From assembly GCA_022828595.1 (NCBI GenBank), contig JAKGHH010000002.1:62406383-62470382 (forward strand): a stretch of DNA of 64,000 bases. Reading direction: 5' to 3'. Each line of letters opens with the position of its first letter. Position 1 is the first letter of the stretch. Below, piece by piece: positions 53,828 to 64,000 of this stretch. Below the pieces are notes generated by a model. It did no database searches and was not told where the DNA came from. It saw only the letters and a program-made list of their open reading frames with translations. The position numbers were made by a program, and so were the translations under genes. Origin of the DNA: Nelumbo lutea. Taxonomy: Eukaryota; Streptophyta; Magnoliopsida; Proteales; Nelumbonaceae.

Positions 53828-54115
53828 CATGATATATATAATTTATATTATATGTAATATTTTATATTATATAATATAAAATAAATTTATATGCATGTTA
53901 TGCCATTTAATATAAAAATATTTTAGATATGTAATGTTTTATATATGAAAGACATTGGCCCAAAATCAGGCCCAATTCAGCTTAGGCCCGTGTAGACCTG
54001 GGCTAGGGCTTATATTTCAGGCCTGAAACCCTGGGTTGGACCGGGCGCGGGCCTAAACTATAGCCCTTATCATAAGTGCAAAGCCCGGTCCAGGCCCGAC
54101 CCATGATCACCCCTA
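53700..54115. mobile_element. hAT-like non-autonomous element (416 bp)
   Basis: The left end TAGTGATGATCAT and the right end, read inverted as TAGGGGTGATCAT, are near-perfect inverses and match the TAGGGGTG ends of plant hAT elements. The flanks GTTCACAA (53692-53699) and ATTCACAA (54116-54123) agree at seven of eight bases, as expected of an aged 8-bp duplication. The interior holds a (TA)n run at 53784-53822. It is non-coding. Confidence 0.65.
53784..53822. repeat. (TA)n microsatellite
   Basis: About 19 TA units inside the hAT-like element. It is likely length-variable. Confidence 0.9.
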
Positions 54116-55367
54116 ATTCACAATGTGCAAGTGAATTGAAAATTATTGAGAGAGTTGTCAGAAAAAAATGGTAAATCATCATTAATTGCAACTTGAAAGT
54201 TAATCTGAAATAGAAGCTTAAATATCAAAGGAAATTGATTTTAAATGACGAACAATAAATTGCTTTATAGCCAGAAGAAGCAAAGACCAAAAACGGCCAT
54301 GTTCTAAAATTATTTTTCCAAGATCAAAATAGGGAGACAACTACAAAGGACATAGCTTACTTCTCTACGAAACACTTCATTCCTTCTCTGGGGACACTTT
54401 GTTCTCTATGAATCACTTTCATCTTTTCAGATCAATTTGTTCTCTGCGAAACAATTGTAGCAAAGAGACAACATTTTCTATCTGCTTACCACAAGTTAAT
54501 ACCGACAAAAGTTTGGACTAAATCAGCTCGGTATTATATGACATATACATGCCTATATGTACTTATAATATATGTTATAAATTTATCCTATTCAATACAA
54601 TATAGAATATATTTGGCTATTTAAAACATATTTAGCTATTCTTATTGTTAAATTTGATTAGTCCCACTGCACATGAGATGTTTCACATGAAATGTACATA
54701 TGGGGCGCATATGAGGCACCAATATGAAGTTCTAAACTCTGTTAAGAGGACCCAATACAACGTGAGAGCAGATAACATCTTAGACCAGGGAGCGAAGAGA
54801 ATGAGATCATCACAACTGGAGTCGAATGAAGAGACATCTTGCGAGATCCAAGAAAGCGCAATGATTGAAGAAAATTGGAAAGATTGCAATTCCCCACTGA
54901 GAGGTTAAACTACGTACTACCATTTCTTTGCTTGAAACGTTCAAGATATATCATATATAGGCTCTCGAATTATCTAGTCCAAAGCTCAAACCATATCCAT
55001 AGGCTCCTAAATTAGTTCATTAATTGTTCATTCCACACAACCTCATGATGAACTAAATGCAAAAGTTTGCTTGTATAAGAGCATTTTATAAGTTTCTTTA
55101 AGTTTCTATTACATAGATGAGAGTCGCAAGATATAGTTTGCAGCTTTTATGGAAGACTGCTAAGACAAAAGAATTATATATCATAATAATACATCAAAAG
55201 GCAAAAGGCAAAGGAAAACAAATGAAAATCATGCAAAATTAAAGGGAAAAATATATAAAATAATAAAAAAAAGAGAGGTAACAACTGTTTTATATTTCCT
55301 CTCATGGTGTATTTTTACAACAGATTGGTAGCGAAAGAAAAAGAATCTCTTTCTGTACTAAACCTCG
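54116..55367. other. 3' flank of the ABCG gene, no gene recognised
   Basis: An open frame of 87 codons at 54645-54908 (plus) has no known domain and no clear splice partners. The last 300 bp before 55368 presumably hold the 3' untranslated region of the ABCG gene. Confidence 0.4.
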
Positions 55368-58300
55368 TTATCTCCTTTGGAAATTCAGGAACTTGATGCC
55401 ATAAGCAAAGACAAAGAAGAAGAGCAGGACAAAGCCAATATGTGCTGCCACAACAGCGCCAAGGAAGTCATGCTCAAAGCCCAGGTAAGACTTCAGGAAC
55501 GCCTTCACTGTGGTGAAACCCTCTCCGGGTACCTCAATACGGGAATCTTTGTCTCCAACCTGAGAGACTACAAGACCATAGAGTGTCCAAGCAATCGGAG
55601 AAGCCCAGTAGTACCATCTCCACCATATGGGGATTTGCTGAGGAGTTGAGAGGTTATGTGTCAGTATGGAATCAAAGCCTAAAAATTTCAAAGAAATTGA
55701 AGCTGTTTGTTGGCTTAATTTAAATATGGGCTGCCCACAGCATTGATAAAAGATGCTACACAAAAGTGATGTTAGACATGTAGTCAAAAACTGACTGAAT
55801 CAAAGAACCATGTAATGCATGTATGGGCAAGTCCAAAAAATTGGGCATCAACATCTGAGACGCTCTGGTTTTATTATTACATGAAATGGTGGAAGAAAAC
55901 TCCAGCTAGCATATATATATCATTTACTACTAATAAAATACCATCATCATGAGTTTGAGTTTACGTACCGGTCTAGGAATGAGGAAACCAGAGAACAAGT
56001 TCCAGAAGCTGAGGAAAAAGGACATAACAATGGCAGCAATTTGGTGGCCCGGGGTCAGTGCTACCACCATCATTCCATACATTGCGAAGTAGATGAAGCA
56101 CATCAATATGAAGTAATAAAACAATAAGAATTTGTCCAAATGCCACTGGAACCCAATCATCGAGTAAAGGAGAAGAGAGTAAATGAAGGTCTGTATGGCA
56201 ACATAAATTGTCTCAACGGCCACCTACTAAACAAAAAAACAATTAGTGACTCATTTTCTTATATTAAACAGGAGGAACAGATTGATATTCTTCCCATTTA
56301 TTTGTCATAAAATCATAAATTACAATCATATAAATGAAAAACCTTCTAGTTTTCTTCAAGGAAAATAATTCTATGATGTCAAAGAAATAATAGAGATGGT
56401 AACCGTTCTAACGGTATCCCTCCACCCAGAGTAAAGTTCATGGGTTTGAAAAGAAAAGAAATAAATAAATAAAACAAGTGATCTTACTCCATGAGATTTT
56501 AGATCTATTGCTCAACTAGTAAAGGAACTTCCTAATTCACTTTGAAAACAAAGATAAGAATAAATCTCAAAATTTTTATTTGTCCCATTTTCCCTAGCCA
56601 ATAAATGTCGTTGGATATTAAACACCAAATCCTCCCAACTCCAACACTCAGCAACTAGATGTATCACCAGAACTCCTACTATAGATGTTTTTATCTCTAT
56701 ACTCTCATAGTATTTCCATTTATACAAGCATTTTCCAATATGACCAAGACTGTTCTCTTATCTGTTCAAGATTCAGAATATCTTAGTTTGTCAACACAGA
56801 CGATACGCCTGTTGTCTATGAAACAATCCAATCATAGCATACAAATGACCAACCGAATAGTTTACCAAAAGAATTCAGCTGGTACAGTGCCTCAATATTT
56901 AACCCAAAAGTCTTTCAGTTGGCTTGAAGATTTGAATAATTCAGGTCAAAGATCAAGCAGTGCAGCCATGAATACAGTATATGAGATAGGATTTATTGAG
57001 TGACATTTTGTCTGGTTTAATTATCAGAACAAAAGCTAGATTGGTAATCCACTTGATATATTGGCAAGGTTACCTTTAGGCTGCTCGCTAGCATCTTAAT
57101 GGAACTTGTTCTACTATTGTTAGCTGACATAAAATTTTCTGTTTCTTTCCTCTTCAACAACAAGAAAGGCACAAAACTGCAAACTGAGTTATTATTACCT
57201 GAGCAAATGCATAAGGCAATTCTGAGTACATTCCTGCTGCTCTTTCACGGTAGAAAACTGTTCTCTCTATTGCCACAACAGACTGCACTGCAGAAGCATT
57301 GGTTGCTCCAAGGAAAAGAACAGCAGCATACATAGCTCCCAGAAGATTCAGCAGGTCTTGCTGTTTATCCCTGTTAGATAACAATATCCTATTACTTTCA
57401 GAATAACTTATAAATTTTTAAAACTTTAAGCATCAAGAGTAATAGACACTATATCAAATAGAAAATAAAGAATATCACACTGCTTACGTCTTGTCTCCTT
57501 TATTCCAAAATATGACCCCAAACATAACGCCAATGACTATTGTCATGAAAAATCGGATGGCATTGTACTGTGGGTTCCTCCAGTAAGACCAGTACTGTTT
57601 CCAAAAGCAAGCCTTGCATTGAGTAGCAAATGTTTGCGAGTATTTTGTAGGGAAATGAAGATCCTTTGAACCTGGTGCTGGGGTGCTTAACTCTTTGATG
57701 AGTTCCTGATTCCTCCTGAATGTGCAAAGACAAACATGAGTGCACCAGGGAAAGAAATCAAAATTGCAAGTAGGCAGGAACTGACTACATTATGTTATTA
57801 TATTCCACTTACTGATACAGGGCAGAATTGGCATAAACTTCTGCAAAATCCACATTAAGTTGAGCCTCGACAGAAGTAGTAGTTACTTCCAGCATCCATG
57901 TAGCAGGATTGTAACCATCTTTGATCTTGGGAACCCCTGGGACAGCCTACAAGAAGTCACAGATGTCAGAAGAAATAATTTTCTATCAAGAATCCACAAG
58001 CACATACTGCAATTTCTTAGGTTAATACTCCACATCCTTTAATTAGTTTGAACATAACGTAATGAGTTCAATCCACTCATCCATAAATATTGAGGATAAC
58101 ATAATTTACAGATAATAACGTAGAGTGCCTACATTTATGTTCCATGCCCATCTGTATTGCAGTTGGTAGCAATTGAAACACTGGAAAATTTTCCCATATA
58201 TGTGTTTCCAAGAAAATAGAAACTACAATTGTACCTAATTGCAAACAGGTTGAGCTACTAGAATTGATTGATACTTCTAGGTTAAAACTTGAAGAGCCCA

Positions 58301-61300
58301 ACTATAAATCCTAGGACATTCAAATCCATGTCAATCGCTAACTATGGATTGAGATTTGATCTTTTTTTTTTCCATCAAGCACACAAACAGAAAAGATCAC
58401 TTACTTCAAAATATTCAATAAGATCATGAGAATGCCGACCAAGTGATCCAGCAAAAATGACTTGTCCTCCTCTCTTCATCAACAGTAGCTACAAGTAGAA
58501 GGGGGAATCCAAGTTAGAAAGAACAATGCAACTGCATGGCAATCAAAGAAATGAAATTCAGAAATAACATCTATAAATTTGAGTTATACCTCATCAAAAG
58601 CTTCAAAAATGTCTATGCTTGGTTGGTGAATAGTGCAAACAACAGTTCGTCCTGTATCCACTGTATTTCTCACTGTCCGCATAACAATAGCAGCAGCTCT
58701 AGCATCAAGGCCTGATGTTGGCTCATCCATGAAGATGATTGATGGATTAGCAACCAATTCCACAGCTATTGTCAGCCTCTTTCTCTGTTCTGTTGAAAGA
58801 CCATCTACACCTGGAAGGCCGACTAGTGCGTTCCTCAATGGATTAAGCTCAACCAATTCCATAACTTCATCAACAAACATCTATATCACAACACAAAGGA
58901 TAAAAGTTAACAACATTGCTCATGCATCCCAACTTCATCTTGCCATACCTTTTTTATGGCAAGTCAAGAACATTTTACCAAGTTAGTAGGAACTAGGAAA
59001 GTACAATTTCATGATTGACAAAATTTTGAAGTGTAAAATGAGGAAGTTAAAGTAACTATTTAGAAGTGATGATGCTCTGAAGCTTTTCTGGTATCAAAGT
59101 GTGTCTGTTGAACAGGTGAGACTGTTAACTAGGCATTGACAGTAAGTCAGGGATGTCAAGAAATCTAGACAGAGAAGAACTAAGTACTTTACAATAGTAA
59201 GTAATAAATTAAATTCAAATCTGTTGACCAACCACACCCATGGATGACCCCACCATATGAATCAACAAAATCCCTCAGCCAAGTCAAAGGGATTATTTGT
59301 TCTCCAGATGAGAATATCAAATGAATTGCCTTTTGTGTCTCCTTGTTTCTTTTCACAGTAAAACTGATAGCTTTCCCGGAAAACATATTAAATAATTAAA
59401 AATCTTAAAAAAAAAAGGATGATGAAAAAAGATAGTTCTGAAGACTAAGAAACTTGCCTTTCGTGTTTCCTTCTTTACATCTGGAGCAAGACGCAGCCAT
59501 GCTGAGTACAAAAGAGATTCATAAACAGTTACATGTGGTGAATGGATATCATTCTGTTCACAGTAGCCACTAACTCGAGCAAATGTCTCCTGGTTCTTCG
59601 GGTAACCAGAAATACTAATACTTCCTTCAATGTATCCACCAGTCTTCCTTCCTGCTAGCACATCCATCAAGGTGGTCTTTCCAGCACCACTGACACCAAC
59701 TAATGCAGTCAGAATACCTGGTCTAAACGCACCACTAACATCTCTTAGCAATTGGAGACGGCTTTCTTCAATTCCTTGACTCTTCATTTCCTGATGAGTA
59801 AAGGGAAAATCTACTTAGTCTCAAATTTTTATGCTAGATTTCAGAACTAAAGTATATTATTTCCAGCAGTTTAACTTCTCAACAATATCTTAAACTGCTT
59901 CATGACATCTGGCAGTGTATAAGTTTTTTGAGGTCAAGAAGTTGAGAAATTTGATGTTTACAAAATTCTCAATTTTGGTGAGTTCAATCTCTCTGTTGTA
60001 TGAAAAGTTTCCATTCTCAATTGAAGGATAAACGAATTATAAATCTGACCCTGAAAAAATATGCATACTGTACTTGGTTGAAACTCATAATATTTCACTG
60101 GACTACGGATACTTAAATGTTTGGGATGGAATGGAGAATCAGTACAGCCACATTGTAGTGCAGTTTTGGCACAAAGATTAACACTACGTGAATCCCAAAC
60201 CTGTAACCCCATCTCCAAGACTTGGATACTGTCAGTTTATATCGGCAATACTGTAAGGAACTAAATTAAGAAGTGAACGACTAGGTATTTCTGTATTTGA
60301 TAATAAAAGTATAGTATTTGCGGGAAAAGTTCTCCAGTGTATTCTAAGAACCATGAGCAGTTACTCTGATTTCCAGTGGTTCTGCTGTTCTGCATAATTC
60401 AATGTAGAACAGTAGAGAGAGAAACTCTGAAAAAAGATATTCAATATTTGGACAAGTGACTTACATCAGGCATATCAACATTGTAGTTCACATGATTGAA
60501 TGCAAGTGAAAGGGGCTGGAAAGGCAACACCATTCCTCTTCTAGGTGCATGGTCTGCAACACTCTCTCGAGTATTCCTCACAACCATATCAATACCTGTG
60601 TTATAATTCGTCAATTGCTAGAACATGGAAAATAGTAAAAATGACAAAACTGAGATGAATCAGAGTTACAGGTGGGTAGTATTTCAGACCTTCAGATGTT
60701 ATATTTATAGTCCTCGATGTATGTTCCCCATTCCTCTTCTTCTGAGCATCGTCATCCAAAATTACAGCTTTAGAATCTCCAAGAGCTACAATTTAATTTT
60801 GGGAAAAAATAGTCAAATAAAAGAATTTTACTTGCACTGCACACCCTAAATATGGAGTAATGAATTGGGACTGGTGCCTTACGATTTAAATATGTCAGTG
60901 CTGCAATGAAACAAATATTGAATAGTAGAGAGAACCCGACGAGTGCCCCAATACAAATCCAAAACCAATAGTCATCTATAAACATGCCTCTGGACTTCAG
61001 AAGAACCTTTCCAACCGTGGGTTGACGAATTTGGGTGTCAGTGTTGGGCTGCATCAGATTAACAGAAAAAAAAAGTCAAATTTGATAATGGCTTCTGGGA
61101 AGACAAGACAAAAAAATTGGACAACAAAATGTATGTCTTTATGTGCATATGTTTTCCTTGTTTATGCATATGAAGTTCAAAATAAGATAAGAAAACTAAA
61201 AAATCTAACCATGCTCCATCTGTCATCAAGAAATTCATTTATTGCTATTGCATTCTGTCCATACATCATTGGAGAGACATAATAGCCCCATATCATCCAT

Positions 61301-64000
61301 GGTTCAATGTCATCTGCAGGCACGAAAAGCAATCATTGCATACTCTGATTATCACAAGTATCTTTATACCACATGAAAGAATTGAGAAATCCATGTTAAA
61401 TGCTTTATAACATCAGCAGCAATCCAGGTATCAGATTGGTAGAGGCAGAAGCAAAACCATAACAGAATTTTAAGGGGTAGGATATAAACTAACCTTTGGC
61501 AACAATGAATCCTCCAAGCACAAACACCAGCAGCAAGGTGAAGGTACCTAATGTATTTGCAACTACCTGTGTTCTTCCAACTGCTGCAATGAACCGGAAG
61601 AGAGAGAGAGCCATCTGATGTACACCAAAGAATGCCAAGAACTGTCGGAAAAACCTGAAGATTTTGGAAATGTGTTGATCAGGTAAACCATAATATGGTA
61701 ACTTGGGTTTAGTGACAACTAATAAATTACTCGTAGGAAATAGGAAAATAGGAGAAAATTTACCTGCTGGCAGCAGGAGCAAACCCAATAGTGTAATATG
61801 TAAGAATGATCCATATTCCTGATTCCAGCAGAGAGAGGGGAATCCTGAGGAGCCAAATTGGTAGCCCAAAAGCCCATGCAGGGTAGAATAAGTGATCTCT
61901 CTGTTTAAAAAATACAGGGAGCCTGAAGACAGTCATTGCAAGCTCTGCCATTCCATTAAACATCACATTAATCAAACTGAAAAACAGTGCCCCGTAATAT
62001 TTTCCTCCATCTTTTATTTGACCATGCTTCATTTCTGTCCTCAGGAATACAGTCAAGGCAATTATTGACATGATTGTTATCTGGGTAGTTTTGAAAATGT
62101 ATACAAAGGAATTGCGCTTCATCAGTAACCACTCCCTTGAGAAACATGCCCTGAAAAGTTCCCAGTTGGAGATGCCGTATTTTTCTTTTACCAATGCAGC
62201 AGGATGAGCTCTGGCTTTATCATAAGGAACTCGGAGATCTAATGACAATTGTTGTCCAATTAGGAAAGAGTTGAAGGCTTGTGAAAATTCAGACACTGAA
62301 ACATATCTGTATGGCTGATTCTTTCTAAACCAGTACTGCTCTTGGTCCTTCTTTGAAGTTACTTCTTGCAAAAAATCTGCAACTCCTTTCCTTTCAGGAC
62401 ATTTGAAACCTATAAGTTCAAAGAATTCAAGGACATTTTCACGTGGACCTTGGTAAACAATCTGACCCTCTGAAAGTAGGATAATGTCATCGAAAAGGTC
62501 ATAAGTTTCAGGTGCAGGCTGCAGAAGAGATATTACCATGGTTACTTCCATAATATGAACCATCTGTCTCATGAACTTGACAATCTGAAAAGTTGTGGAA
62601 CTGTCAAGTCCGGTTGATATCTCATCCATGAAAAGAGCTTTTGCTGGTCCAACCAACATCTCTCCTGAAAATTGGAGCCTCCAACAACTATTAGAATGCT
62701 GATAATCAGTTGGAAATTGTAAACACCAAGCTAAACTGAGGAAAGGAAAATTAAACTAAAAACAAAGAGAAAGAAAACATTATTCCTCCAATAAAATTTG
62801 GAAGCAATGTTCTTGTCCTTTAGAACATAAGGAACATTAGATATCATTACCATAATCATAAAACTCTGATTAACTTCATAATTTACAAGTTTGGTTGAAC
62901 TTAGGTAAAGAAGTGGTAGTTATCAACTGATATAGAAAAATAAAGTTTGGAGTAAATACTGCTAAATTTCCATATGAATTGTCATGAAAATATCAGCAGC
63001 ATGGTGCATGACAAAAGGAAGAGCAAGGCACATTTTAGAACACAAAAGCAAGAGATTTCAGAAAAGTTTTCATTGTGGATACCTCATATACTTCCTTGAG
63101 AGTAAGACAAGAAAACAAAGATCATTGTCAAAGGAAGAAATGTCTCCCTTAACTTGTTAGAACTGATGAGTAAAAAGTAATTGAAAATAAAGGTTTGAAG
63201 TAAAAATAAGTGTAGATATAGAGTAGTCGTTATAAAACAATATAAAGCAGAAACATTGGAGCTAGCTCTTGCCTGTGAAATATCCTGCACATGAATGGTT
63301 CATATAAACAAGGATAATTTGGATTTTTAACTAAACCAACAGAAAATGTGATGATTTGAAAATGATAAAACTCTAGGAATAACAAAAAAAAATCATTATA
63401 AGCATGAGATGCAAATTCTACACTAACGGAAGAAAGTCCCACCAAGTAATATAATAAAAATGATACTGGAGTTTCATATATAAATAAAAATGCTAGATAT
63501 GTTTTCAAAATAACAGTGCTATTGAATAAATTTCCTTTGAAGTTCCTTTTGCAGCAATACATACCAGTAGTCACACGCTTCTTTTGTCCACCAGAGATGC
63601 CCCTTCTCATATCATCACCAACGAGAATATCCGCACAGATATCCAATCCAAGTATCTGTTAGAGATTACTGGAATTCAGCCTTCACAAATATGACTCATT
63701 AAACAAGAATATAAGTGTATCAAACTGAAATGTAGACAACAAACCTTGAGAACATAATCTGTAACCAGACTTGTTTCCTGCCCTGCCATTGCAGTTGCTT
63801 TCATGAATGCATCAATCTCAGGATCTGGTTTAATTCCTGCTGCTTTCTCTCGTCTTGACAATTCTGCCAACATATCATATCTGGTTCCAACACCCAAGCA
63901 ACGTCCTGAGAAATCCAAACTCTCTCTAACTGTCATCTCGCCATAGTGAAGATCATGCTGGCTAATGTAAGCACATGTTCTCTGAGGGATAAATTCTTTC
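55368..64000 (-). CDS. PDR-type (full-size ABCG) ABC transporter, 5' end outside the window
   Basis: Sixteen exons, in transcript order: 64000-63745, 63655-63565, 62664-61764, 61654-61494, 61313-61210, 61048-60883, 60785-60690, 60595-60465, 59790-59458, 58880-58590, 58488-58405, 57946-57813, 57715-57488, 57370-57199, 56223-55969, 55637-55368. All phases match. They give about 1223 residues of a usual 1450. Seen in order: end of NBD1 with [16 protein letters not shown], signature [11 protein letters not shown] and Walker [18 protein letters not shown]1; NBD2 with Walker [13 protein letters not shown], signature GLSTEQRKR, Walker [13 protein letters not shown] and switch TIHQPS; TMD2 ending FLNFQRR. 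The missing N-terminus should hold the first Walker A. PDR proteins use ATP to export terpenoids, hormones and other metabolites, mostly at the plasma membrane. No defect is seen. Confidence 0.95.
58881..59457 (-). other. GC-AG intron in the ABCG gene
   Basis: The exon ending KKETRK (59458) is followed on the coding strand by GCAAGT, and the next exon begins MFVDEV after TATAG. AG/GCAAGT is the usual form of the rare GC donor class. Both neighbouring exons keep phase 0, and the joined product fits PDR proteins. The first GT downstream of the exon would add residues that do not fit the family. Confidence 0.8.

Noticed and set aside
54645..54908. Open frame of 87 codons near the ABCG 3' end
   Set aside because: No recognised domain; it could be an exon of an unknown gene, but neither splice partners nor homologues are visible.
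56659..57003. Plus-strand frame of 114 codons
   Set aside because: It lies in the long intron between the last membrane exons of the ABCG gene, on the other strand, with no domain.

Overview
The window is nuclear DNA of a flowering plant. The evidence is spliceosomal introns, two plant-type organelle RNA-editing PPR genes, a growth-regulating factor (GRF) transcription factor with a miR396 target site, a full-size PDR-type ABCG transporter, two Ty3/Gypsy elements of the plant Tat lineage, plant LINE fragments and many small foldback elements. The species cannot be fixed from the sequence; gene density and repeat content fit a medium or large dicot or magnoliid genome.

Layout. 1-6124: gene-free DNA with small transposon-like repeats and a dense cluster of CACGTG boxes (1149-2039). 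6130-16705: Tat-type LTR retrotransposon copy A, minus strand, target duplication CATTT. 16711-20500: gene-free DNA with small inverted-repeat elements. 20898-23973: a four-exon GRF gene (plus strand) of the GRF3/GRF4 type. 24.7-30.2 kb: hAT-like and other foldback elements and a decayed LINE reverse transcriptase. 30195-40433: LTR retrotransposon copy B, same family and orientation, target duplication AGAGG. 40.4-41.3 kb: a compound foldback. 41694-44753: an intron-less PLS-DYW PPR gene (plus), followed by a decayed tandem copy of its own 3' end. 47252-48096: a 5'-truncated LINE with a 10-bp target duplication, just downstream of a second intron-less PPR gene (48194-50140, minus, E-type). 50.2-55.4 kb: AT-rich repeat DNA. 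55368-64000: sixteen 3' exons of a PDR-type ABCG transporter (minus); its first exons lie beyond the window.

The most unusual part is inside the two retrotransposons. Besides gag-pol on the minus strand, each carries a convergent plus-strand gene between integrase and the 3' LTR. That gene has its own TATA box, two apparent spliceosomal introns, a domain like the plant 'putative gypsy type transposon' family, and an alanine-rich coiled coil. The introns are antisense to the element's genomic RNA, so they can survive reverse transcription. Both copies also share an in-frame TGA between an N-terminal Pro/Gln-rich region and gag. Their LTRs carry a minisatellite of about 40 bp whose unit number differs between LTRs. 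Both copies are broken in gag-pol and in the antisense gene, by different lesions.

The host genes do not form an operon or evident pathway. The GRF acts in nuclear transcription for organ growth, the PPR proteins probably edit organelle RNA, and the ABCG protein exports metabolites across a membrane. All statements of homology come from reading the sequence and from memory of the families; no search was run.
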